This document shows positions 1 through 11,320 of a stretch of 64,000 nucleotides of DNA, in pieces (the first letter of the stretch is position 1; every line of letters starts with the position of its first letter). The stretch is from the NCBI GenBank assembly GCA_029945375.1, contig CM057065.1, positions 2,294,001 to 2,358,000 on the forward strand, written 5' to 3'. The notes under the pieces were generated by a model. That model was given only the letters and a program-made list of their open reading frames with translations, did no database searches and was not told the DNA's origin. The DNA comes from Agaricus subrufescens. Lineage: Eukaryota > Basidiomycota > Agaricomycetes > Agaricales > Agaricaceae. Both the position numbers and the translations under genes were made by a program.

Positions 1-719
1 GGTAAAGAAGCCCAATCCAATTGAACTATAGCCGTTCTCATACTATGCCAAATTTTCCACAAAACATCGCCGACTTGAATTGGTGGAAGGTTTGAGGTGT
101 ATCCATAAGCTGGATCAGGTTCGATATCGATAGGCCATTGGGGTAGGAAATCGCATATGATACGAAGACGATGGACTGGGGGCCATGTGGCGGGCTGGCG
201 AAGTTCGTAATCAGGAATGCGACTCCAATTTCCCGGTCCGAGAGATACAGTCGGAGAATAATTTGGAGATGAGACGTTAAAAGTCAAAGTCGAGTTCTGG
301 ATCAGCCCATCGAGGAGTGGATGGATATGATAGGTTTGGGATACGTAATTCGGCACAGTCGCACTTGGGAATGCAGGGCTGGGTGGACCATAGTAGGAAG
401 TGGTAGGATAATCGTATTGTCCATAGTTGCGGGAATTAGAACGTTGACGACCGTGATGATGACCGCTTGTGGTTGTACCGTAAGTTGATTGCCCTCCATA
501 TGCCGGGTCTGCGGGACGGGTCCAAGGAGGGGGACCATCTGCAATATGTTCGTAAGGAAGGGCGGTAGAACGCTGCCATGGCGAATATTCGAAAGTTTGG
601 GGCACATCCCCAGGAAGAGCGACAGTGCCTCCGTAGGGCGAGCTATATGGTGATGGAGGTAAGATTGGTTGTCCTACCCCGGGTTGGTTGGGACTGTGTC
701 CCCCATAGACGTATGACAT
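1..719 (-). CDS. DUF6699 domain protein, 3' end cut by the window edge
   Basis: From the ATG at 719 the minus-strand frame is open all the way to base 1, about 239 codons, so the C-terminus lies outside the window. The first half is low-complexity and rich in Pro, Ser, Tyr and Gly, with a His-rich stretch (SGHHHGRQRS). The second half begins with the HPLLDGLIQNSTLTFNVS block, continues with WPPVHRLRIICDFLPQWPID, and reaches PPIQVGDVLWKIWHSMRT. This order, HPLL then L.WDVS-like, then WP.....L.I, then ITVGDVL-like, is how I recognise DUF6699, a domain of unknown function common in Agaricomycetes. No catalytic residues are known to me. The start was chosen as the first ATG of the frame; an upstream exon is possible because the frame stays open for some codons before it. 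Family call fairly sure, function unknown. Confidence 0.75.
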   Translation of the reverse strand, partial: MSYVYGGHSPNQPGVGQPILPPSPYSSPYGGTVALPGDVPQTFEYSPWQRSTALPYEHIADGPPPWTRPADPAYGGQSTYGTTTSGHHHGRQRSNSRNYGQYDYPTTSYYGPPSPAFPSATVPNYVSQTYHIHPLLDGLIQNSTLTFNVSSPNYSPTVSLGPGNWSRIPDYELRQPATWPPVHRLRIICDFLPQWPIDIEPDPAYGYTSNLPPIQVGDVLWKIWHSMRTAIVQLDWASL

Positions 720-1581
720 ATTGGCGGGGGTGGAGTGAGGGACAGAAAGTGGGAGCCGGAAGAATTACGTCGGCGATTGATTATATACGTCGGTGGGACT
801 AACGCTCGAAGATGGAGCTGTCAAATATTTTTAGAATCGAAAACTATTGAGTCACGACACGGCAGATGACCACTTACGCGCAGCAAGATGGGAGAAATCT
901 AGCCCAAAGGGAGTCTGAAAGTTAGCGCTGACGCTGAACAATAGGGTTTAGATCCTGTAATGGTGGAATTACCGTCAGAATATCGTGGTTCTCCTGATTT
1001 ATGATGGCGATATAATGGCGATGAGCTCACGTTTTTGCGATCAAAAGCTCATAAGATATGAATACTCACAGCTCGGCAAGATCGGAACCTATTCAATGCA
1101 GGAAAAACCCAGGTGTATGCCTCCTCGAGGATGAGTGATGTAGGGCTGAAAACTTGGGAAAAGACAGAAAGGATAGGAGACGAGTATCGATCTGCTTATC
1201 TGTTAAAACGATAGCTCCGATAACGCCACTGTTCGGCGCTGATCAAAACTTCCTATTGAGTCAATCCTAGTTTAAATTGTCAGCTCAGATATTAGAGGAT
1301 TTGTCAGAGTCTTGGTCTCTCGCTGGTCCAGCGAAAGCACGGATCAAAATCGGCTGCTTGCTATTGGACCTCGAGGACCACCTAAAATGGGTGGAACAGG
1401 AATCCATATTCAAAACCTCGAAGCTTCCTTAAAGCATGAGACTTTGATGAATGATATTCGACGAAGCAGTGGCGGCGGATGAGTTTTAGAGTCAAATTTA
1501 GTCGTAGACACCAGGGGTGCCAGACGTGATACAAATATATATCTTTCGCCAGGATACTTATAAACTGACGAGAACACCCAC
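720..1581. other. Intergenic stretch without a recognised gene
   Basis: This stretch lies between the 5' end of the DUF6699 gene and the 3' end of NAA10. Only short, overlapping, unconvincing frames occur. It probably holds the promoter and 5' leader of the DUF6699 gene and the NAA10 3' UTR. Confidence 0.5.
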
Positions 1582-2368
1582 TCAAGAAGTTTGATTCTCT
1601 TCTGGATCAAAATATAACCGCATATAAAGTGCATCCTCTCCATCCCCATCTGCGTGATAATTACACATGTAAGCATCTTGATATCAAGTCGTAGGTTGAA
1701 ATCAGTAAATCACTCACAATACTTTTTCTCAACCCTTGCAACCTCGAAACCAAGGGTTTCTTTATATAGAGCTATGGCGGCTTTATTCGATTTCCTCACA
1801 TGCAGTGAGCAGTATGCTGCTCCATGGATCTTTTCCATGGCGTCTTCTGCAGAACAAAAGTTTGTTAAGTATCACGTCGATCAAAAAACCTAATCAGCAA
1901 TCCCTACGAGATAATAACATCATTTTCTTCGCGATTCCTAGCCGACGGTATTCCCGTAAGACGGAGATTGAGTTGACATGGCCGTGTGTCTCTCCCTCGG
2001 GATTGTCCTCGTCCGGCTCGTCTCTGCCAACAAATGGTATATTGAGTTGATAAGAGCAAAGCAGATGGCTGCTCACATTTTTGATAATACATATCCGACG
2101 ATTCTGCCTTTATGATCCTCAGCCACGTAGGACAATTGAGGCCAGGACATAAGGTGATAGATCCCTGCTCAGCTATTAGCAGATCATTTTGATGAGGGAC
2201 GGATAATGGTCAACGGGGACAGATACAGACAAAAACGCATAGTGTAATTCTCGGGCAGGTTCTGGAGGTTGCTGGCCTGCATGCCAATGAGGTCCTCCGG
2301 CTGTGGGCTGAATCAATGTCAGAAAATGGCATTGTAGCGAGACGCACCTTCGCTAGTCTGATGTTCAT
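1582..2368 (-). CDS. NAA10: N-alpha-acetyltransferase Naa10/Ard1 (NatA catalytic subunit)
   Basis: Catalytic GNAT subunit of NatA, which with Naa15 acetylates the N-termini of nascent chains at the ribosome. My model has six exons: 2348-2368, 2231-2300, 2077-2164, 1908-2023, 1718-1846 and 1582-1649. All junctions are phase-consistent and give 163 aa. The protein starts [18 protein letters not shown], then [28 protein letters not shown] and VGYVLSKIDEPDED, all typical of Naa10. The acetyl-CoA-binding motif is seen as RRLGIAKK (R/Q-x-x-G-x-G/A). The C-terminal part has HVRKSN and an [14 protein letters not shown] block, as in family members of about 155-235 aa. Introns are 47-72 nt. The donor after exon 2 (GTCTGT) is weak but is the only one that restores the family sequence. 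Very sure of the identity, less so of that one junction. Confidence 0.93.
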
Positions 2369-2525
2369 GCTGAAATATCAAGGACACAGGACACAGTTGA
2401 CCGTGAACATGTCGTGGGAAGTCAGACGGTTTTAGAGGCTCAAAATGACTCGGAGATAACATATAGTTAAACATATTTTTTTGCAAGTAAAACATACGAG
2501 ACAATGTGGCAGGACATGTAAGTAC

Positions 2526-3150
2526 TTAAGCAATGAGGGTGGAGGCAGTGGCCGAATCATACTTGAAAGTGGGAGGAATCTGCTGCTTGGTTTTGTAGTA
2601 CCTCGCAAGCCTGTGAATCCTCGACTCGATCAAGATGAGACGGAACTTGGAGTCCTTATCTTTTCGGTTTACCTCCAAGTGTTTGCGGACGGCGACCGCC
2701 TTTTTGATGAGGTGCCAAAGGTCCTCAGGGATGGATGGGCCAAGTCCTATCCCCAAACAAAAGGCATGATCAAAATACAGAAAGTACAATCAAGATGGGC
2801 GAAAAGGCGGTGGTGAAAACAAAGACGCGCGTTAGCCATGGTTGACATGTTTTTCCGAACACGCACCCTGGGATTTGAGGATACGGAGGATCTTGTTACC
2901 GGTCACAAAGCGGACTTGGGGGATACCATGCGAGTCACGGAGTTGAACACCGATTTGAGAGGGCGTCAGACCCTTGCGGGCGAGTTTGACAATCTGGTCG
3001 ACAACTTCTTCCGAGGTAGTCTTCAACCAGGATGGCGGTGACCTGCGATAGGGGAGGGCAGAGGACGCTGTGATCTCTGATCAGAAAAAGGTAGAATAGA
3101 CCATTCAAGTACGTACAAATGCCCTTTCCGGGAGCGTGCATACGACCCAT
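2526..3150 (-). CDS. RPS13: 40S ribosomal protein S13 (uS15)
   Basis: Structural protein of the small cytosolic ribosomal subunit. Three exons: 3117-3150, 2867-3067 and 2526-2746, giving 151 aa, the length of the human protein. The start [20 protein letters not shown], then [36 protein letters not shown], and an end in SATASTLIA match eukaryotic uS15 throughout. Introns are 49 and 120 nt. A leader intron is visible at 3158-3208 (GTGAGT to TTTAG), ending a few bases before the ATG. The gene is divergent from RPS6, and the two start codons lie about 325 bp apart, so they probably share a promoter region. Confidence 0.97.
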
Positions 3151-3475
3151 GGCGACTCTAAAGCAAGATCAGCGTCTCGTCATTGTCTGTGGCAACGATG
3201 AAACTCACGATTATTCTTGAGGTAGGACTTGCGGGGTAGACGTGCGCTATATCCAAAGAGCCATCTTTGCTGGAGCGGCATTTGCCGAGCGGTGGCTGAA
3301 GTAGCTGTACAGCTGCAAACCTTAATTCCGCCACTTTGGGCGTGTTGTTTGGCGCTGTTACTGACATCCAGCAGGCCCTTCCATCCCTTCACCGCCGCCG
3401 GCGAGCTCGACGTCAAGCTCCAAAGGTAAGCTCTTTCTACAGCCACGAGACTGTATCTAACCTCTTATTCCCAGA
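3151..3475. promoter_or_regulatory. Shared bidirectional promoter/leader region of RPS13 and RPS6
   Basis: 325 bp separate the two start codons. Each gene has a probable 5' UTR intron whose acceptor lies within 7 nt of its ATG: 3158-3208 on the minus strand and 3426-3474 on the plus strand. Co-regulated divergent ribosomal protein genes would fit a shared control region; this is an inference. Confidence 0.5.
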
Positions 3476-4404
3476 ATGAAGTTCAACATTGCCAGTGAGC
3501 ACTGAATCCGTTGCGATCTAAACAGTGGTTGATTTTGGGGCATAGACCCCGCAACTGGGGCTCAAAAGCTCATCGATACTGATGACGAGAAGCGAATGTG
3601 CGCCAGTCCGATGTTATATACCTTGCGTTCAAACTCACATTAATATACAGTCGTGTATTCTACGACAAGAAGATCTCCCAAGAAGTTCCTGGCGACAGCC
3701 TCGGCGATGAATGGAAAGGCTACATCTTCCGTATCACCGGTGGAAATGACAAGCAAGGTTTCCCTATGAAGCAGGGTATCCTCCTTCCATACCGTGTCCG
3801 TCTCTTACTTTCAGACGGCCAATCCTGCTACCGTATCCGCCGCACCGGTGAGCGCAGGCGCAAGTCCGTCCGTGGTTGCATCGTTGGCCCCGATATCGCT
3901 GTCCTTTCCCTCGTGATCGTGAAGCAAGGTGAATCGGAGATCCCAGGACTTACCGACACTGTCCTTCCCAAGCGACTTGGTCCTAAGAGAGCAACCAAGA
4001 TCAGAAAGTTCTTCAACTTGAGCAAGGAGGATGATGTTACAAAATACGTTGTTCGCAGAGAGGTCAAAAGCCAGAAGAAGGCAGATGCCAAACCTTACAC
4101 CAAGGCGTATGTTTCACAATTTCTTATTTCTTGATGTCTGATAACGCTTCAATCTTGTTCAGCCCCAAAATTCAAAGATTGGTCACTCCCCTTCGCCTAC
4201 AACGCCGCCGTCATCTCCGTTCCCTTAAACGCCGCAGATTGGAGCACCAAAAGGAGCAGAAAGCCGAATTTGAGTTAGTGTTCGCATCTTCTCTAGTGGA
4301 ACCGCCTAACCCATGATTTAACCAGCGCCATCGTCGCTAAGCGTCTTGCGGAGAAGAAGGCCAAGGTTGCAGCTGCCAAGGCTTCTCACAAGACCACAGC
4401 GTAA
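3476..4404 (+). CDS. RPS6: 40S ribosomal protein S6 (eS6)
   Basis: Small-subunit ribosomal protein whose C-terminal serines are TOR/S6K targets in many eukaryotes. Five exons: 3476-3494, 3546-3597, 3651-4106, 4163-4273 and 4326-4404, coding for 238 aa. Recognisable blocks are [72 protein letters not shown] and [17 protein letters not shown]. The tail ends in [10 protein letters not shown], without the RRxSS cluster of yeast and animal eS6, though Ser and Thr remain. A leader intron (3426-3474, GTAAGC to CCCAG) ends one base before the ATG. Identity certain; all junctions keep phase. Confidence 0.97.
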
Positions 4405-6092
4405 AAGGATAAGATGGATGTCAATGTGGTGGACAGGAGTCGTGATGTTTGCGGTTCATGCGTGGGTTAGGATGTTTGCTTGGGGTCGGCCCTCCCATTT
4501 TGCATACCGTGTTTTGTTGTCGTCTTCTCTAATTTCCTTACTCCTACAACCTCCACCGTCCTACCGACCATCGGCCGCTCGACCCTCTCCACAACCTGTA
4601 CACTTATGATTGCATGTCCTCTTCATTCATATGCCTTAGGTTAAGTCAACGCAAGCAGGATTTATGTTCCCTTTTCCATGAGTCTGTCAGAAACTATAGA
4701 GATTTTGTTAGTTTTGGTAAACGTGCCGAATGGCAAGCCTTGCCGACAGATCGATACTAAGGATGATTAAGATTCATTAATTGTTGGTAGAAGTCGACAG
4801 TGGGCCGTGTGAAAGTGTGACCACAATAAGCATGAACTATGTTCTTTTAAGTTCCTGCGCTTAGAATAAGTAGTCTGCAGTGTAGTCTAGCTATAATACT
4901 GTCTACTTTCCGTATAGGTCAGGTGGCCCAGCATCCTAAGACTAGTAAAATAGGACAGACATTGTCCACACGTCGAGAATAACCTGCTTTACTGTGTGGG
5001 CTCTAGGCTTATATTGAATCTTATTGGGCTTCAACTCTCCCCTCTCTGACACTCACCTAGCCTTTGTCGATTTATTAAACCTAAATTTACAAGACGATAC
5101 TAGAGCACAGTCCGCAGTATATCAATAACTACTTAGCAGCTAAAACAAGATGCGATAGGTCAGGCCGGTCAGGCCTAAGAGTGTGCTTCCAGAAGGCCCC
5201 AATGTTATTTCGCCCGTGGGTATTGACAATGATCCTTGGCAGTGTGTTAGACCCAAGAAAGGATAAGCTTGATGTTAAAGACAGGACTGTGTATGAGCAT
5301 CACTGTAGCACTATACCAATGAGAGGTCCCTCCCATTTTGCCCCCTCCCGTCATCACTTTGGAAGTAATCCAAGAATAAGCCTCGAATAATGGAAGGCCA
5401 CCTGATCCTATGTCACTAAAACAGTCTTTTACGAACTTGGTTGATATTATAGCGATATCCACGGGATGAACTAAAAGTAAGGAGATATGCTATTCAATGT
5501 CATTGACAAAGTGGTAAAGCTTATAAATTGTAGTGCATTGTGGCAATGTTATGAGCTGCCTTCGTTTTTGTTTTTCTGTTACGACGGCCAGAGATTCCGC
5601 TTGGGTATATATATATGAATGATCAGTGGAGACGAAACAAGTATTATGTACTGACATGAGAGCCTGGTGCTGGACGCCATCTCGGAAATCTGCGTTGTTC
5701 CGGAGTTTTACGAGAATGAATCATGTATTGTTGTTGATGTGCTCAGGGCTGTAAAATCATCCCCTAGCCTTTTGCGGAATGAGAGTGTACTACCACTCAG
5801 GCGGATAGGAAAGAGGTCCATCCTTAGCCCCGGTGGTTTAGATATCAGTTCAACACGAATCGGCACTCTCGCAATAACAGGCGCGATGCAGAGCCTGACA
5901 ATCGCATGATAGTCATACCGAATCACTACCATATTTAAACTAGTAAATCGGAGGTGTCAAACTCTTCTGTCAAACCCATGCTGTAACAAGATGGCCGGTG
6001 CCGCCTAGAAGGGTTTAAAAACAGAACAGGACTCACGCTTCCGTCACCTATTGTACATCCCTCTTTCGCTACCGTACCTACGGACCCGCCTG
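4405..6092. other. Intergenic stretch, no gene recognised
   Basis: 1.7 kb between RPS6 and the first oxidase gene. All frames are short and none resembles a known family. The last 100 bases contain a TATA-like TTTAAAAA at 6014-6021, about 72 nt before the oxidase start, within a block also recognisable upstream of the two other oxidase copies. Confidence 0.5.
6014..6021 (+). promoter_or_regulatory. TATA-like element of oxidase copy 1
   Basis: TTTAAAAA lies upstream of a conserved ACTCACG-type leader. Equivalent elements occur at 9229-9237 (copy 2) and 12112-12119 (copy 3, TATATAAA), so the promoters were duplicated together with the genes. Confidence 0.45.
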
Positions 6093-8153
6093 ATGGTACT
6101 GTACAGTCTTTTGGCACCTCTTGCCTTCGCCCTACTCGGTTACTCGGCCAGTAATCCTAGTCTTCCCGACCTAGCCTCAATATGTGCGACTGTCCAGAGA
6201 AACATTTCGTCCGACAGTAGAGTTTATTATCCTTGTAAGCGTGGCCCTCTCAGTGTTCTGAAATACTCTGTCGTATTTATCTGCTTTGCCAGTATTGAAC
6301 GGGTTCCAGTATCACAAGGGTATACAGCACTGGGCAGGTTCGAGTACCCAACAGGCAGAATGTGTTGTCGAGCCTGGTACAACTTCCGACGTTGCGACAA
6401 TTGTTGGTAGTGATTTTTTTTGATCGACCGTCCTTGGCGCTGACAAGTTCATTGACCACCTTGGCTAGTTGAAAATCCTTGGCCAGACACGAACACCATT
6501 TGCGGTACGTAGTGAACTCTTAATTTGTCGTCTAGACAGAACCTGACCGGGAGACATCCTTCAGGTTAAAGGCGGTGGCCATACCTCCAATCCTGGATTT
6601 TCATCAACCAAAGGAGTCCACATTGCCATGTACCGATTTTCGGATATTGATTATAATGAAGCGGAACAAACAGTAACCCTTGGTGCGGGGCTTATATGGG
6701 ATGATGTATACGCTGCTTTAGAACCTCATGGAGTTAATGTCCTTGGAGGTCGTGTAACAGGCCTTGGTGTAGCCGGATTTACGCTTGGTGGAGGTGAGTA
6801 AACCAGTGTCAAATCAGTGATATCACGCGGTCGAGCCTCGATCTGTTCACACGCGGCTATCAGGATATTCTTGGAAGACCAATCAATACGGCTTGACAAT
6901 TGATACTGTGGTCGCATTCGAGCTCGTTAAGCCAGATGGAACGGTTCTTCAAGTTACTAATGAGACGGAACCTGACCTCTTTTTTGGATTAAAGGTGCGT
7001 TGACCAATGCCATTGGTCTGCAGTCTGATTTATACAAGCTCATGAACTTCAGGGAGGCTTCAACAACTTTGTAAGCTATTCTTCGCCGCTACTTACTGCT
7101 GCCTACGTGGCTGATTGGAGCCTGTAGGGCATAGTCACGAGGTTCACTTTGAAAACCTTCCCGCAAACTCAAGTTTGGGTGAGTAAGAATATTCTGATTT
7201 CCGACTCAGTACTGAGATGATACAAAGGGCGGGCTGATTACCGTCACTGCACCTCATATAGACCAAATCAACGCGGCCACTGCGGATTTTTCTGCCAACG
7301 TCAAAGATCCAAAAGCCGAAATCATCACAACATACAATTTCCTTCTGGGTCAGGTAGGTGCAGGCGTAATGGGTGGTTTACTATATATTCATGTCAATAC
7401 ATTAGCCTGGCATATCCCAGCTCCTCTTTTACGACGGGCCGAATCCACCTAGTGGTATCTTCGATAAGTTCTTGGCTGTTCCACATTTTACCAAGGATGT
7501 GAAGACCCGTAGTTTCCTTGATCTGGTGCAGGCTTCTCCTTCTAACCTAACTGCTAACCAAAGGTAAGGGGGAGAAGACAGAGAAACAATTGAAACGTCT
7601 GATATGATGTTTAGGGCCATATTCCACACAGTTCCCATGCTACAATATACACCTACCCTATTGAACGCTATTCTAAATGAAACTATTGTGAGGGCGTCTT
7701 CTGGTGTCGGATTTCTTTGATACACTGACAAAAATGTTTCAAAAGTTCTGGGGAAGCGAACTTTCCAATCTTCTGGAACTCAAGACCGGAACCTTCATAT
7801 CCTATGATGTTGAACCGTTTCTCCCGGATATCCTTACCCACACAGATCAAGCTTCCGCTTACCCCCCAAACCGCTCTATCGCATATGCCCCAATGAACAT
7901 CTACTATGCCTGGCTTGCTAAAGGGAATGACGAGACGTTCCACAATGCCGTCAAACAAAGTGCCAATCAATTACGGGCTGTCGCTATAAAGGAAGGTCAA
8001 CAAATCGAACAAGCGCCACTCTATACCAACTATGCTATCTATGACACTCCTTTGGAAGTGATGTATGGGAGCAACCTTCCACGGTTGCGAGCGTTGAAGA
8101 AACTTCATGATCCTGATAACGTCATGGGTCTTGCAGGAGGATTTAAGTTTTAG
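6093..8153 (+). CDS. Secreted FAD-linked oxidoreductase (BBE-like), tandem copy 1
   Basis: Flavoprotein oxidase of the FAD_binding_4 (PCMH) plus BBE type. Such enzymes oxidise alcohols, sugars or secondary metabolites with O2; the substrate is unknown here. Eleven exons: 6093-6234, 6293-6402, 6469-6504, 6565-6793, 6864-6994, 7053-7070, 7128-7178, 7228-7353, 7406-7563, 7615-7687 and 7746-8153, giving 493 aa. Residues 1 to about 19 (MVLYSLLAPLAFALLGYSAS) form a signal peptide. The flavin-binding motif is VKGGGHTSNPGFSST; its His is the usual covalent FAD attachment site. GRVTGLGVAGFTLGGGYSW lacks the Cys needed for a second covalent bond. The C-terminal BBE domain ends YGSNLPRLRALKKLHDPDNV. This is the only one of the three copies with an intact signal peptide. 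All junctions are phase-consistent. Confidence 0.9.
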
Positions 8154-8232
8154 GATTTGCTACGTCTTTTGACTTGACGCTCTTTAGCTACATTTATGTT
8201 TATCAAAGGTTTTTTTATCCATGAATGTTATA

Positions 8233-9111
8233 TCAAATATTAAAAGACAATCGTACCTCAGGCGAGGAGCCGCTGGATGCCTGTCCTTCCATGATTTGAT
8301 TACAGTGACTGGTGTTCACATTCCCCATATAATCCATGAACAATGACTGCCGATAATCTAGTCCCTCTTCCTCGTGAATCTCAAATTCGCGAGCTTGACG
8401 AAAGGGATTGACTTCGCCGTTTCCCAGATACAGTTGGAATTGGGATGTTATTGGGACGTTTTGTGCCTGATGATGTTGGGCCTAGGGTAGGGCATACCTT
8501 CACTGAGTCCAGAGCCAGGGTAAAAGGCTTGTGATTTGCTGAACATGATGCTTCAAGAAATTAAGCTTTTGAGACAATATGATTCAGAGTAGTTTCAAAA
8601 GGATATCCTATAGTTCTGTAGAAAACCGTAATACCTGATAAGTAATCCTAAACTTCTTGGGGAAAGGCCTTGACATCTCCGCCAGCTGATTCTTCTTGAA
8701 GAATCGTTTGAACGGAGTGTTCACAGAGCATTGTGTCTTCGTGTCCTCAATGTCATTCGCCGCGTTATAGACGGACATGCAAAAACAGTCATCGACCGCC
8801 AGTAGGTTCTTTTCCTTGATAGAGTCTTTCAGGTGCCTGCTGCTAGATGTTTCAGTGCCTCGGTCGTAATGAGGAACCGTTAAGTCCTGGATGCGCAGTG
8901 AGGTAAGAACGTACCTTGATGTTTCAAGAGGGAACAAACAGAATGCCAAGCTTTTCCTGGATGAGTTGGCAGCGGAATCGGGGCATTCCTTTGTCCTGGT
9001 TTCGATAACAATCCAATTATAGCAATCATCATTCTCTTCGGAACAGTGAATGGATACAGAGGCTATCGGATGGATAACGTTACCGGGACATATACAAGTG
9101 AAAGTAGACAT
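8233..9111 (-). CDS. Hypothetical protein between oxidase copies 1 and 2
   Basis: An open frame of 159 codons runs from the ATG at 9111 to a CAG|GTATTA donor at 8635. A plausible second exon at 8233-8481 (acceptor CCCTAG) extends it in phase to 241 aa. The N-terminal part is Cys- and Ser-containing without a signal peptide (MSTFTCICPGNVIHP). The second exon is acidic and Gln-rich (FEIHEEEGLDYRQSLFMDYM). I do not recognise a family. It is convergent with oxidase copy 1 (80 bp between stops) and divergent from copy 2, so it may have been carried into or captured by the array. No counterpart is seen between copies 2 and 3. Exon 1 is more secure than exon 2. Confidence 0.5.
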
Positions 9112-9228
9112 GTTGACTGCTTATAGTATCTATACTGTTCGAGCGCTGGCATCGAAGAGCTAATTGACAGATTAAATCCATTCATATAACTTAGTGTAAC
9201 AGGTGTCTTGATTCTGTATCTAGGGACT

Positions 9229-9237
9229 ATTTAAAAA
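9229..9237 (+). promoter_or_regulatory. TATA-like element of oxidase copy 2
   Basis: ATTTAAAAA sits at the same relative place as in copies 1 and 3, followed by the conserved GAACTCACAC-type leader. Confidence 0.4.
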
Positions 9238-9356
9238 CTGAGCGGGAACTCACACTCCTCATCTCCCCACCCCTTCGCCGGTAGAGTGATATCCTCGCTC
9301 AGTGATCTACAGATTTTGAATACCCCCTACATCTTCTCTCCTAAGCCCATACTAAT

Positions 9357-11320
9357 ATGCCTGATATCTTCAGTGTGGTTTCGATGTATGAAGCGATCAA
9401 GGATGAAGTTTCGTCCCATACCAAACTCTACTTTCCCAGTAAGCACCGTCAGCGTTTCGCATCATTCCGTGGTATTTACCCATTGCGCCAGTCATAAATG
9501 AGATCGAGTATCTCAAGGGCATATACCACTGGGCGAAATCGAGCGCCCAAAAAGCAGAATTTGTTGTTGAGCCAGGGACAGCCTCAGATGTGGCAGCAAT
9601 CGTTTGTGCTAATTTCTAACATCAAAACTGACGGGCGCTGACAGTTTCTATCTTTTCGGCTAGTTGAAAATCTTAGGCAAGACTCGAACACCGTTCGCAG
9701 TTAGTAGTTTACGGGTGATCCCTCGTGAAAAGTAGATTAACGGGGACTAAGGTTAAAGGCGGTGGGCATGCTTCAAACCCTGGATTTTCATCGACCGAGG
9801 GAGTTCACATCTCCATGCACCAATTCTCTGAGATTAACTATGATAAAACAAAGCAAACCGTAAGACTTGGAGCAGGGCTTATATGGGATGATGTGTATGC
9901 TGCTCTGGAGCCTCATGGCGTCAATGTTCTAGGAGGTCGTGTGACGGGGCTCGGAGTGGCTGGATTCATACTTGGCGGAGGTGAGTACACCTCTGTATGG
10001 CCTGTATCACGCGGAAATTGGTTTGAACCACTTGTTAAACAGGGTATTCTTGGAAGACTAACCAATATGGTTTGACTATTGACACAGTCGTCGCATACGA
10101 GCTCGTTAAACCAGATGGGACAATTCTCCAGGTGACTAAGGAGACAGAACCTGATCTCTTTTTTGGATTGAAGGTACGTCGACTACGGTTTCTTTGGAGT
10201 GTAATTCTTACGTCCAGAAATACCAGGGAGGTTTCAACAACTTTGTATGCCTCATGTTCCGGTTCGATTTCCTGCGTGACTAATAGGAAACTGTAGGGAA
10301 TTGTCACGAGATTCACGTTGAAGACCTTCCCGCAAACTCAAGTCTGGGTAAGTGGAAATACTTTGCATTCTCGGTGTATTGCTGATGGGACAAAAAGGGT
10401 GGCTTGATTACTGTTACGGAATCACACATAGACAAAATCACTGAGGCTACTGCAGATTTCTCTGAGAATGTCAAAGATCCAAAAGCCGTCATATTGACAA
10501 CGTATAATTTTCTTCTAGGACAGGTAGGTGCAAGTATCTTCGGCTGCATTACTGTCTATTCACCTCAGAAATGTCAGCCTGGCATATCTCAGATACTATT
10601 CTATGATGGACCGAACCCACCGCACGGTATTTTCGATAAATTTTTAGCTGTTCCACATTTCACAAAGGATGTGAAGACTCGTAGCTTTCTCAGCATGGTG
10701 AAGGCTTCTCCATCTAACGCCACTGCTAACCAAAGGCAAGCACTAGTGAATATAACAAGTGTCATATCTAACATAGTTTTCAGAGCGATATTCCATACAG
10801 TCCCTATTCTGAAGTATACGCCTACTTTGTTGAACGCCATTCTGCAAGAATCCATTGTGAGCACATTTTTGCGGGTAGAGAGTCTTGTTCATGTAACGAA
10901 CATACTCTTTAGTTCTGGGGACACAAGCTCTCGAATTTCCTTCAGCGCGACACCGGAACTTTCATATCTTACGACGTCGAGCCATTTTTGCCTAATATCC
11001 TTAATCACACAGATCAACCATCTGCGTACCCACCAAACCGTTCTGTGGGATACACACCATTGAACGTCTATTACGCTTGGCTTGCTGACGGGAATGACGA
11101 GATGTTCCACGATGCGATCAAGCAAAGTGTTAATCAATTACGGACTGTCGCTCTCAGTGAAGGCCAACAAATTGAACACGCACCGCTATACCCCAATTAT
11201 GCTATCTATGATACTCCTTTGGAGAAGATGTATGGGGACAATCTTCCACGATTACGAGCTTTGAAGAAACTTCATGATCCTGATAACGTTATGGGTCTTG
11301 CAGGAGGATTTAAATTCTAG
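9357..11320 (+). CDS. FAD-linked oxidoreductase (BBE-like), tandem copy 2, signal peptide lost
   Basis: Paralogue of the gene at 6093, with the same eleven exons: 9357-9438, 9492-9601, 9664-9699, 9752-9980, 10043-10173, 10227-10244, 10297-10347, 10398-10523, 10578-10735, 10784-10856 and 10913-11320; 473 aa. It keeps VKGGGHASNPGFSST, LGGGYSWKTNQYG and the BBE C-terminus ending GLAGGFKF. The region matching the copy 1 signal peptide (about 9300-9356) has no ATG in frame and carries a TAA at 9342. The best start is the ATG at 9357 (MPDIFSVVSMYEAI), so the product would be cytosolic unless an upstream exon exists. The intron at 10736-10783 begins GCAAGC instead of GT, is 48 nt and has no stop, so it may be a GC-AG intron or be retained in frame (adding 16 aa). 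Enzyme family certain; N-terminus uncertain. Confidence 0.82.

Noticed and set aside
1654..2050. Plus-strand frames over the NAA10 region
   Set aside because: They are antisense shadows of the well-supported NAA10 exons.
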